From Legionella waltersii (GTDB lineage: Bacteria; Pseudomonadota; Gammaproteobacteria; Legionellales; Legionellaceae), in the NCBI RefSeq assembly GCF_001468085.1, contig NZ_LNZB01000051.1:244583-308582 (forward strand): a stretch of DNA of 64,000 nt, in the 5' to 3' direction. Below the pieces are notes generated by a model. That model made no database searches. It had not been told where the DNA came from and saw only the letters and a program-made list of their open reading frames with translations. The position numbers and the translations under genes are program-made. How positions within the stretch are numbered: the first letter of the stretch is position 1; the number at the start of each line of letters is the position of its first letter. This document shows positions 1 to 8,027 of this stretch, one piece after another.

Positions 1-92
1 GTTTAAATTTCCGATTTATGAAAATTAATGTTGATTTTTTATACTATTATTATTAGCCTTATTGATTGTTTTATTGATGTGATTGAATTGAT

Positions 93-1058
93 ATGTCCAC
101 AATTACCAACGATTTAAATCAAGCTATTCTTGATTTACAAGCAGGCAAGCTCGTAGCCATTCCAACGGAAACCGTGTACGGCTTGGCTGCTATTATTACC
201 AATGAAGATGCCATTAAAGCCGTGTTTGAAATGAAACACCGCCCACTCAATCACCCTTTAATTATCCATATTGCTGAGAATCTAAACTTAGATGAGCTAG
301 TGGAAGAAGTGCCTGAATATGCTCAACAACTGATTACAAAATTTTGGCCAGGGCCGCTTACCTTTGTATTTCAAGCAAAAAAAGGCAAAATAAATCCCTT
401 GATTACGGGCGGCCAATCCACTGTAGCGATAAGGTGCCCTGACCACTCTCTTACGCAAAAGCTGCTAAGCAAGCTGAAGACTCCTGTAGTCGCGCCATCT
501 GCAAACCCTTTTGGAAAAGTAAGTCCCACTACGGCTCAACATGTGCAAGAGTCATTTCCAGAGGAGGCGCTCACTATTCTTAATGGTGGTCGCTGCAACG
601 TAGGAATCGAGTCTACTATCATCGATGCCACAGACCCCAACACCTATCAAATTTTACGACATGGGATGATCGATGAAAATGCGATTGCAAAAGTGGTGTC
701 TACCCAATTTATAAACAGAGACAACTCGATTCGTGTACCCGGTAAACTTGAAAACCATTACCAACCTGAAAAGAATTTATATTATTTTGAGCATTATGAA
801 GCACTTGCAGAATTTTGTCTGAACAGAGGGCGTGATGTGTACGTCATCGCCAGCCAAGAGCCTCCAGAAGTAGAACCAAAGCATTTTCATTTGCTTGCTA
901 ATAGTCCTGAAAAAGCCGCTTATGAATTGTATTTTCAATTGCGAGAAGCCGATGCATCCGATGCAATATGCATTGCAATAGAACTTCCACCAGAAACAAG
1001 CGAATGGCAAGGGGTTAGAGAGCGAATTTTAAAAGCTGGAATGCCATACTCCAGCTAA
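93..1058 (+). CDS. L-threonylcarbamoyladenylate synthase (Sua5/TsaC/YwlC family)
   Basis: The protein makes threonylcarbamoyl-AMP from threonine, bicarbonate and ATP, the first step of the t6A37 modification of ANN-decoding tRNAs. It has 321 residues. The N-terminal YrdC-like domain carries PTETVYG at residues 24-30, FWPGPLT at 84-90, the SAN motif near 136-138 and ESTI at 173-176. Residues from about 215 to the end form a second domain, so this is the long Sua5 architecture rather than the short TsaC of E. coli (about 190 residues). A tRNA-Leu gene follows the stop by 46 bases, with its own promoter-like sequence between. Family assignment is firm; the choice between the names tsaC and sua5 is left open. 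Confidence 0.93.
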   Translation: MSTITNDLNQAILDLQAGKLVAIPTETVYGLAAIITNEDAIKAVFEMKHRPLNHPLIIHIAENLNLDELVEEVPEYAQQLITKFWPGPLTFVFQAKKGKINPLITGGQSTVAIRCPDHSLTQKLLSKLKTPVVAPSANPFGKVSPTTAQHVQESFPEEALTILNGGRCNVGIESTIIDATDPNTYQILRHGMIDENAIAKVVSTQFINRDNSIRVPGKLENHYQPEKNLYYFEHYEALAEFCLNRGRDVYVIASQEPPEVEPKHFHLLANSPEKAAYELYFQLREADASDAICIAIELPPETSEWQGVRERILKAGMPYSS

Positions 1059-1065
1059 ATAGTGA

Positions 1066-1094
1066 TTGACAGCCACTTATAATTTGCGTACCTT
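1066..1094 (+). promoter_or_regulatory. Putative sigma-70 promoter of the tRNA-Leu gene
   Basis: A perfect -35 TTGACA lies at 1066-1071, followed by a 17-base spacer and a weaker -10 TACCTT at 1089-1094. The predicted start falls near 1101, a few bases before the mature tRNA 5' end at 1105. Its placement just after the upstream stop codon suggests that the tRNA is transcribed independently. This is sequence inference only. Confidence 0.5.
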
Positions 1095-1100
1095 AACGCT

Positions 1101-2048
1101 TTATGCCGAGGTGGTGGAATTGGTAGACACGCTAGCTTCAGGTGCTAGTGGGGGCAACTCCGTGGAGGTTCGAGTCCTCTTCTCGGTACCATTTAGACCC
1201 ATTGAAACGCCCATGTTTTCTCCCATGCGAATGCTTCTACCGGCTATAAAATCAGCACTCCATTGTACATTATCACCCTCTGCAAATAGCAACACGACTG
1301 TAGAGCCTAGTTTGAAGTACCCCATTTCTTCTCCCTGGGACAACAGGCGATGTTTGAAGTCCTTGGGATAAACCACTTGTTTTGATTGATGACTACGATT
1401 GACATCTCCGCCCCAACTAGTACCAATTGCACCTACAATAGTTGCTCCAACCATAACCATGACCATGGGTCCAAGATGCGTCTGAAAATGAATGACTAAG
1501 CGTTCATTTCTAGCAAATAACTTAGGTATTACACGCGCTGTACTGGGCTGGACAGAAAACAATGCTCCTGGAACATAGCTCATTGAAAGGAGCTCTGCAT
1601 CAACGGGCATATGAACACGATGGTAGTCTTTGGGGGATAAATACAACGTAGCAAATTTGCCATTAACAAATTGTTTTGCAGTGCTTTCGTCACACACCAA
1701 AAGCTCTTTTACGGAGTAATACTTTCCTTTGGCTTGCATCAACTGGCCTTCCTGAATGCTTCCGATTTCGCTTACACAACCATCCACTGGGCAAACAATA
1801 TCTGCATCAGCTAAAGGTCTAGATTCTGGTTTTAAATGCCTTATAAAAAAATCATTAAAACAGGCAAACTCTTTGGGATTTTCAATCAATGCCTCTTTCA
1901 TGTTTACACCATAGGTATTTATGAATTGTTCAATGATGTAATTTTTAAATTTTTCTTGTTTTACCTTGGCCAGACAACCAGCGATCATCGTTAACAGCTG
2001 TTTTGGAAGTAAATATTGAGGAAATGTTTTTATAAAATCTGAAGACAT
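1101..2048 (-). CDS. psd: Phosphatidylserine decarboxylase proenzyme
   Basis: This membrane-associated pyruvoyl enzyme converts phosphatidylserine to phosphatidylethanolamine. The LGST self-cleavage motif is at residues 247-250, with Ser249 the expected pyruvoyl precursor; Asp89 and His146 complete the usual triad. The ATG at 2048 (MSSDFIK) was chosen because the longer frame from 2078 adds ten residues that do not look like the family. Catalytic homology ends near residue 283; residues 286-315 are read through the complement of the tRNA-Leu gene before a TAA is met. L. pneumophila Psd, from memory, is about 283 residues, so this copy seems to have lost its original stop. The enzyme call is firm; expression of the tail is unknown. 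Confidence 0.93.
   Translation of the reverse strand: MSSDFIKTFPQYLLPKQLLTMIAGCLAKVKQEKFKNYIIEQFINTYGVNMKEALIENPKEFACFNDFFIRHLKPESRPLADADIVCPVDGCVSEIGSIQEGQLMQAKGKYYSVKELLVCDESTAKQFVNGKFATLYLSPKDYHRVHMPVDAELLSMSYVPGALFSVQPSTARVIPKLFARNERLVIHFQTHLGPMVMVMVGATIVGAIGTSWGGDVNRSHQSKQVVYPKDFKHRLLSQGEEMGYFKLGSTVVLLFAEGDNVQWSADFIAGRSIRMGENMGVSMGLNGTEKRTRTSTELPPLAPEASVSTNSTTSA
1105..1191 (+). tRNA. tRNA-Leu, anticodon CAG
   Basis: This 87-base tRNA ends in an encoded CCA. The acceptor stem pairs GCCGAGG with TCTCGGT (some G-U pairs), followed by discriminator A. The anticodon arm is a 5-bp CTAGC/GCTAG stem around a seven-base loop with CAG at positions 34-36, and the T arm contains GGTTCGAGTCC. The long variable arm fits a class II leucine tRNA. 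The 3' end of psd on the opposite strand covers the whole gene (see findings). Confidence 0.96.
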
Positions 2049-2113
2049 GCCTTGTTGCTCAATAAATAAAAAAACCATGATAACTCAAACGGCTTTGTAT
2101 TGTCACACCAGTC

Positions 2114-4726
2114 TTACACATTCAGAACTGTCTTAGCTCTTTCCCCGGAAGTCTGGCGATGTGTGACTTCAACGGAATTTTTGTTTAAATCTTCTAAATA
2201 TTTTGCTTTGTGCATCTCAGGATTATATTGCATGAATAAACGATATTCAGGTCGTTTTTGCAAGTCTTCCTGTTTAAGTACATCTTTTTGAATGGCTTCA
2301 ACAATTTTATCAAACAAAATGGGGTTCAATGTAGAACTTGTTTTACCTTTAATAAACGCCATTGCTACTGCTTTTGATGGTGTAAAGTTTTTACAATAGC
2401 CCTCTATTTCGCTTCTTCTTGAGTTATATGACCACAGGTGAGCTTCATATTCTTTTAAGGAAGAATTTATCAATCCTTTAAATTTAGGTTTTTCTAACTT
2501 ATCAAGCCACTCATACATCGTTTGATAGAATAATTTCACTCCTTCATCACTATAAAGGTGTATAAATCTCTTATCGTGTCGAGCAAAATCAACGGCAGAT
2601 TTAGTAAATACTGCTATATCCGTTTTAAAAACACCGCTTTTAACGGCCGTTTGTATGCTGTTTATAGGATAGGTTTGTAAAACCAGCGGTGTAAAATGCT
2701 CTATAAGTAATGTATTTAATGCCCCAGTATCTTCTATGCCGGAAGTTAGAATATAAGCGAGTCGGTGATCACCTCTTTCATGTTCACTTGACTCCAAATA
2801 TTTTCTAACTGGCTCTGCTCTATGACGTTTAGAGAGACTTTTGAAGGTTGGCGCATAATGTTTATCGATAATTTCATTGATGCGCTTGCCTAAATCCTCT
2901 GGCTTAAGACTTTTTGCCCAAAGGAATAAAGCGTCATTAAAACGACTCACAACGTCTTCATGGGTATGTGGAAGATCCGTTTTAACGCTGACCACTGAGT
3001 GAGCTTCCTTAATATGCTCATCCGTTGTAGTTAAGTGAAGCTCAAAATTAATTTGTTCTGTTAACTGCTTCAATCGGGCACTAATTAAATTAAACTCATT
3101 TGCTAGGGTACTTGTGTGTGCTAAGTTTTGTCTAATTTTGACATTATAGTCCAAATACAATTGGCTCAATTGCTTAGAAAACTCTACATTGTCCTCCTCA
3201 GTCAATTCACCTCTGTCTTTTTTATAATATTTCTTTGTTATTGCATGAAACTTATTAAAGAAGTCTGTGAGTAAAGCTAGGGCTGGACGTAGCTTACTCT
3301 CTTCATCAACCTGGATGTAAGGCGCCATTTCCTCAGCAGATAATTCAGGCATGGTGCCAAACAAATCCCATACACTGGTTAAGCTGTCATCATCTATTTT
3401 TTTGCCTTCAATTTGTCTTAATTCAATCTTTTCAGTTGACATCTTATTCAACAAATCATTGGTCAATCTTAATGTGCTATGCAGTAAATCTACAAATATA
3501 GGAGCATGAGAGTCTCTCCAAACTTGGTGATAGCGTTTCTGCAATTCTTTAAGGTTAAATTTAGAGCCGGAATCGTCATTGGCATATAGAGTACGGTTTT
3601 GAGTTTCAACCCACTCCACGATGTTCTTGTAAAAGGAGGGCTTTGAATACAATGTTGAACAAGTAGAGTCTAATCGCACCCCAAATCCGTTGTTCTCACA
3701 GCCCATATAAAAAACGACCACTCGATACAAATTATCGTAGTGCATTTGATAGATGTTCATCATAAAGTCTACAAAGGACTTTACGTTTGTTTTGTCATTG
3801 AATAGAGTTCCATGCTCTTTTTCATAGATGTCTCTTAGCTGAACATCAATTTCATCCAAAGAAGTGTAGTTTAATGTCAAGTCACCAAAAAGATCCGTTA
3901 AGCGTTTTCTCATCATCTCTGGTTGGTAAGTCAGCAAAGCCTTAAGTGCTGCTGCGAATTTTTGCTCATGTGCGATAGGCTCGTGCGCTAGTCTTTCAAA
4001 TTGCGTTGGATCTGCATATGTTTTAGGTAGAACGAGTTTGGCGACTTTTTCCTGAACGGGAAAAAGTGTGGGTAATGTCTCCTGCCCGGGGTGCTCGTAT
4101 GGCGGCCAATGATAAGGCTTTGCATCTTTAACATTCGGAAACCGCTCCCAGTCTTGAACGGTTAAAGCCACTCTGGTTTTTGGAACACCAATAACAGCTC
4201 GAGGCTTTTTTATGTGGATTGTAAGCCAATAGATAAACATATCGAAGTCAATATCACCAACAAGACTCATGTTGTGAGCATGACCATCATCGTCATCCAA
4301 AAACCACCTACCGAAAAGAATCTCCATGATGTTCTTTTCAATCAAGGTTTTGGTGCTTGGAATAACTTGTTCACGAGTATAGGTATCAAGAGGAATTGGC
4401 TCATTTGCGAAATTAAATGGCTTAAATCCCTCCACTCCAATCGATAAAGTACCTACAAGTTGATCTTCATCATCAAAAACCAGGCGTTCTTCAGCAGAGC
4501 GTTTGCCTTGAAAAATTCTCTTAAATAACGAAACTGCAACACTAATTTTTGCGAGTAATGCCGGATAACTACTCTTTGGATCAATTTTTTTATAAAAAGA
4601 AAGCTTCGGGATGCTGTTATCCGTAAACATCACTTTGTAAGTTTGATGAGAACCATCACTTAGCGCAGTACCTGCAGTTAGAAACTCCAGCTGACTTTCT
4701 CTTAAAGCCTTCTTAGGCAAACCCAT
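2114..4726 (-). CDS. Large protein of unknown function with a kinase-like motif; candidate Dot/Icm effector
   Basis: The 870-residue product is not recognised with certainty. It has no signal peptide or clear membrane segment. Residues 144-152 read DDDDGHAHN and are followed by IDFDM at 159-163. This spacing resembles the catalytic loop (D-x-H-x-x-N) and metal-binding D of atypical kinases of the HipA and PI3/4-kinase-like type, which occur among Legionella effectors. The long C-terminal part (about 200-870) is helical, charged and unassigned. It ends in RAKTVLNV, without a strong acidic block. It lies upstream of psd on the same strand with a 65-base gap. Effector status is inferred from size, genus and motif only. 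Confidence 0.75.
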   Translation of the reverse strand: MGLPKKALRESQLEFLTAGTALSDGSHQTYKVMFTDNSIPKLSFYKKIDPKSSYPALLAKISVAVSLFKRIFQGKRSAEERLVFDDEDQLVGTLSIGVEGFKPFNFANEPIPLDTYTREQVIPSTKTLIEKNIMEILFGRWFLDDDDGHAHNMSLVGDIDFDMFIYWLTIHIKKPRAVIGVPKTRVALTVQDWERFPNVKDAKPYHWPPYEHPGQETLPTLFPVQEKVAKLVLPKTYADPTQFERLAHEPIAHEQKFAAALKALLTYQPEMMRKRLTDLFGDLTLNYTSLDEIDVQLRDIYEKEHGTLFNDKTNVKSFVDFMMNIYQMHYDNLYRVVVFYMGCENNGFGVRLDSTCSTLYSKPSFYKNIVEWVETQNRTLYANDDSGSKFNLKELQKRYHQVWRDSHAPIFVDLLHSTLRLTNDLLNKMSTEKIELRQIEGKKIDDDSLTSVWDLFGTMPELSAEEMAPYIQVDEESKLRPALALLTDFFNKFHAITKKYYKKDRGELTEEDNVEFSKQLSQLYLDYNVKIRQNLAHTSTLANEFNLISARLKQLTEQINFELHLTTTDEHIKEAHSVVSVKTDLPHTHEDVVSRFNDALFLWAKSLKPEDLGKRINEIIDKHYAPTFKSLSKRHRAEPVRKYLESSEHERGDHRLAYILTSGIEDTGALNTLLIEHFTPLVLQTYPINSIQTAVKSGVFKTDIAVFTKSAVDFARHDKRFIHLYSDEGVKLFYQTMYEWLDKLEKPKFKGLINSSLKEYEAHLWSYNSRRSEIEGYCKNFTPSKAVAMAFIKGKTSSTLNPILFDKIVEAIQKDVLKQEDLQKRPEYRLFMQYNPEMHKAKYLEDLNKNSVEVTHRQTSGERAKTVLNV

Positions 4727-4898
4727 ATGAAATCCTTTGAGTCATCTCTTTCCATCTTATGCCTCATATTAAGCAGAAATTTTCAAGAAGTTCAAGTGTA
4801 TTTTTCATACAAAATATCAATTCATCCAACTTATTTGTTGTAAAGCGCGTCTTTATGTGAGCAGAATGGGCTTAAAGGGCGAGTTTTCAGCGACTGGA

Positions 4899-4930
4899 GG
4901 AAAATAAGCGCAGTTTAATGCTTATTTTCC
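4899..4930 (-). terminator. Hairpin downstream of the 510-residue gene
   Basis: A perfect 11-bp inverted repeat (GGAAAATAAGC at 4899-4909, complement at 4920-4930) encloses a ten-base loop. It starts six bases past the stop of the leftward gene at 4936. The stem is AT-rich and there is no long U tract, so it may act as a weak terminator or 3'-end stabiliser. Confidence 0.5.
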
Positions 4931-4935
4931 ATAAC

Positions 4936-6468
4936 TTAGGAAGTTAGTGTTGGAGCTGCTTCTTCAATGATGCTAGAAATATCTTTATGCAATGCTCTAA
5001 TTTCCTCCCCCGTTTTGGTTTGAGTAAAAAACCAATAATTTCCTGTGTTTTTTTCCTTAATTTGATTGGCATATCCACCAGTGAAAGCAGTAATGAGTAT
5101 ATTTGCTAGAACAATTAATAGCAGTTCTAAGGGCTGTCTGATCTCTGGATCAACTATATTTAACGTTTCCATTTCAGCAACCTTTAACCGAGCCTTTAGA
5201 GCATCCGATGTGCCTTTAACTATTGCATCATAGGCAATACTGTATAAAGTTAATCGATAGTTGGTTTCAATTTTTTGCCAACCTGAACAAACGGAGTTAT
5301 CTTTAGGTGACTGACTGAGTCGGTTGAGAGCAATCTTACATTCTTCTTCTACTTTCATAATCACTTGTCTGAAACGATGGGCATTGGGATCATTGTGTTT
5401 TCCAGCAAACTCAACCATTTCAGATTTAAGATTCAAAGTATGCAATTGCTTAAAGCAAATAAAGCGCTCACTTAACTCTTTAGCTAGGGCCAATAGATTA
5501 GGATCAGTAATTTTAGCAATTTCTGCCCCTTGAACAACAAACCCATTTGTAACCCCGATATGCAATAGTTGGATCAATTTCTTTCGGTATTCAGGATTAG
5601 GAATCTCAGCAATTCCTGGTAAAAATTGTCGAAGTATTCTCGCCTCTACACCATCTTCAATCAGAAACTGATAAACCTGTTTTGTCTTGCACTGATTCTC
5701 TTTTAATACCTTAAAGGAGTTGACCAACGAATTTAGCTCCTGTTCACTTAAGCGAGAAAGCTTCGTTTTTTTCAGACTATAGTTTCTAAATTCTTCTTGA
5801 TAATGATGGAGTATAGACTCTACTAACTGGCGTTTGGGCTCAAGCATCAACCTCAATAAATCGTTAATGTGAATGTTGCCCGTAGAATCTAAAGCAATCA
5901 GAGTTTCTGCTAATAATGGATAAGCATTAAGTTCATCTACAATCCGCTTTAACTTCTCAGGATTAAGCCCTGGATCTTTTACCCAAAACACCAAGCACAA
6001 TTTTCTTGCGCTTTCGTTATAGATGGAGTTAATTAACTTCAGTAACTCTCTTTTTTCAGGATTAGAAATTAATTTAGGGAACGCTTTTGTAAATTTTAAC
6101 TCAAGAAGGGTATTGATCGATTTATAAAATGCTTCATCAAAAAGGATCGCCTGTATGTCGTCGAAGTGAAATTGTTGTTCAAATAAATAGGGAATGATTT
6201 TAATTTGTAAATCATCCCATATTAGTCCACTTAGTTTCCACACAATCTTGTTATCGGCAAGTATTGCTCGGTTCTTATCGAGGGATTTGGCCTCATACCA
6301 CACAATAAGCATCTGGAGTTTTGCTTTGTAAAGCGCGATATTGCTCTCTTTGGGAAGAGCCTCAATTTCTTGTTGCAACTGACTATTGTCGGAGTTTAAA
6401 TCCGCCAACATGGAAGGACTTACTCTCAGTTGCAATTCATTTATCAATTGCTGAATTGAGCTCTTCAC
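4936..6468 (-). CDS. Hypothetical helical protein with one hydrophobic C-terminal segment
   Basis: This protein of 510 residues has no recognisable family. It is rich in Leu, Lys and Glu and appears almost entirely helical, apart from one hydrophobic stretch near residues 440-465 (LELLLIVLANILITAFTGG) that may span or anchor to a membrane. There is no N-terminal signal peptide. The C-terminus (SIIEEAAPTLTS) has a short acidic pair followed by small residues, loosely like Dot/Icm secretion signals. The gene stands alone between the 870-residue gene (same strand, about 200 bases away) and a divergent DUF2520 gene, with a hairpin after its stop. Its length and coding frame support a real gene; function is unknown. 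Confidence 0.75.
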   Translation of the reverse strand: MKSSIQQLINELQLRVSPSMLADLNSDNSQLQQEIEALPKESNIALYKAKLQMLIVWYEAKSLDKNRAILADNKIVWKLSGLIWDDLQIKIIPYLFEQQFHFDDIQAILFDEAFYKSINTLLELKFTKAFPKLISNPEKRELLKLINSIYNESARKLCLVFWVKDPGLNPEKLKRIVDELNAYPLLAETLIALDSTGNIHINDLLRLMLEPKRQLVESILHHYQEEFRNYSLKKTKLSRLSEQELNSLVNSFKVLKENQCKTKQVYQFLIEDGVEARILRQFLPGIAEIPNPEYRKKLIQLLHIGVTNGFVVQGAEIAKITDPNLLALAKELSERFICFKQLHTLNLKSEMVEFAGKHNDPNAHRFRQVIMKVEEECKIALNRLSQSPKDNSVCSGWQKIETNYRLTLYSIAYDAIVKGTSDALKARLKVAEMETLNIVDPEIRQPLELLLIVLANILITAFTGGYANQIKEKNTGNYWFFTQTKTGEEIRALHKDISSIIEEAAPTLTS

Positions 6469-6719
6469 TGAATGAATTCCCCCATTTGCTGCAGTCTTGT
6501 TATAAACAGTAAGTTGTGCTGACTTGATTGAACCATTATAAACATTGAATTAGGCCGATTTAATTTCTTATTGAGCACAAAATGTTGATATTATAACCAG
6601 GTATAGCTCAAAAATAAAGATTGATTTATACACCTTCAGAAGTAAACTCCACCTTTATTATCGCTTTGCGTATTTTTTGATTATAATACGCTGAAAATAC
6701 TTGCAGGTTTAATACACGC

Positions 6720-7586
6720 ATGAAATGCAACATCATTGGAGCCGGTCGCTTAGGAATGAACTTGGCCTATTCCTTATCCAAATCAAACTTGGTGTCTATT
6801 GAGTCAATTTGTAACACTTCGTTTTCTAGCTCTGTTCGCAGTTGTCAAAAATTGGGCGTTGGTACACCCGTACAATCTATTAAAGACCTTCCTGAGGCTA
6901 AAATCACTTGGGTAGTATGTAATGACGATTCAATTTCAAGCGTTGTTTCAGCACTGTCTGAAAACCAACAATTAAAAAGTGGAAGTTACGTCATTCATTG
7001 TAGCGGCGTGCTTAGCTCATCTGTTCTTGAACCATTGCGAAACCAAGGCTGTTTAATTGGAAGCTTTCATCCTCCTAAAGCATTTCAAGCTGAAATACTT
7101 GATGACAAAGCATTTAATCAAGTACTCGGTGTTATAGAAGGAGACGATGAGGTTCGCCAATGGCTTAACTCCACCTTCAACCAATTAGGTGCGCGGCTTC
7201 TGACGATTGAACCCAACGAAAAACCCATCTACCATGCTGCAGCTGTAGTTGCCTCCAATTATTTAGTCACATTGGCTTATTACAGTCAACAATTATTGCT
7301 AGAGGCTGGTATTGAAGAAAATGATTCGAAGTCCATGGTTGTGCAGTTAATGCAAAGTAGCCTCTCGAATTTGCAACAGAAACAGCTTGTAAAGGAGGCA
7401 CTTACAGGTCCTCTAGTGAGAGGAGATCTTCACACCATTTCTAAGCACTTACACTGTATAAATAACAATGAAATACAGAAACTCTATAGAACCATGTCGA
7501 TGGCTACATTACCGATGACCACTCTGTCCGATGGTCAAAAAGAGTCAATTATTAATGCATTATCAAGTGTAGTTTACGAAAAATAG
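6720..7586 (+). CDS. DUF2520 / Rossmann-like NAD(P)-binding protein
   Basis: The 288-residue protein begins with a dinucleotide-binding fold (MKCNIIGAGRLGMNLA, glycines at 7, 9 and 12). A ProC-like helical domain follows, with GSFHPPKAFQ near residue 118 and a long helix after ANYLVTLAYYSQQLL. This matches the 'Rossmann-like and DUF2520' family related to pyrroline-5-carboxylate and 6-phosphogluconate dehydrogenases; its substrate is unknown. The stop codon lies inside the left terminal inverted repeat of the 7578-8027 palindromic element, so its last codons (GAA AAA TAG) match those of parC on the facing strand. Confidence 0.85.
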   Translation: MKCNIIGAGRLGMNLAYSLSKSNLVSIESICNTSFSSSVRSCQKLGVGTPVQSIKDLPEAKITWVVCNDDSISSVVSALSENQQLKSGSYVIHCSGVLSSSVLEPLRNQGCLIGSFHPPKAFQAEILDDKAFNQVLGVIEGDDEVRQWLNSTFNQLGARLLTIEPNEKPIYHAAAVVASNYLVTLAYYSQQLLLEAGIEENDSKSMVVQLMQSSLSNLQQKQLVKEALTGPLVRGDLHTISKHLHCINNNEIQKLYRTMSMATLPMTTLSDGQKESIINALSSVVYEK

Positions 7587-8027
7587 TTTATCCGCTCCCT
7601 GACGGCTGAGGAATCGACTCCTATTATAGTGCCTCAACTCCTCTCTTCTCTGATTGTCAGTAGGCATAGGTTCTGCCCTTCGCCCAATGGCGCTGCCTTA
7701 ACTAGCGTCATTCGTGAAAGCGGATAGTTCCGTATCCGCTTGCTGACGCGCGCGGCTCGGTTTCTTCTTTGCTGTCTGAATCAAATCCTAGTCACAGCAG
7801 GGAGTGAAACGAGCCGCGCGCGTCAGCAAGCGGGCCGATGCAGGCCAGATAGATGGACCTAATGACACCGCTTAAGGCCAGGCCATTAGGCGAAGCACCC
7901 GACCTTTGGTATAAATACCCCATTTTAAAAAATGAGTCGATTCCTGAGTCATGACGGTCGCGGCTCGTATTTGCTCAGTGCAAGCTGATTCGTAACCGTC
8001 AGTCAGGGAGCGGATAAACTATTTTTC
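7578..8027. repeat. Composite palindromic repeat element, copy A
   Basis: The 430-base gap between the convergent DUF2520 gene and parC is filled by a nested palindrome. A perfect 26-bp inverted repeat (7578-7603 with 8002-8027) bounds it and contains both genes' stop codons. At its centre a GC-rich 24-bp perfect inverted repeat (7736-7759 with 7810-7833, containing GACGCGCGCGGCTCG) surrounds a 50-base loop that holds a smaller GCTGT/ACAGC stem. Segments between the arms also pair imperfectly. A closely related core recurs at 46.6-46.7 kb. No transposase gene or open frame of note is inside. It resembles a MITE/REP-like non-autonomous element and could act as a bidirectional terminator; both roles are inferred. 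Confidence 0.85.

Noticed and set aside
1066..1371. Plus-strand open frame of about 100 codons
   Set aside because: It covers the tRNA-Leu gene and the antisense of psd, and has no start signal or family.
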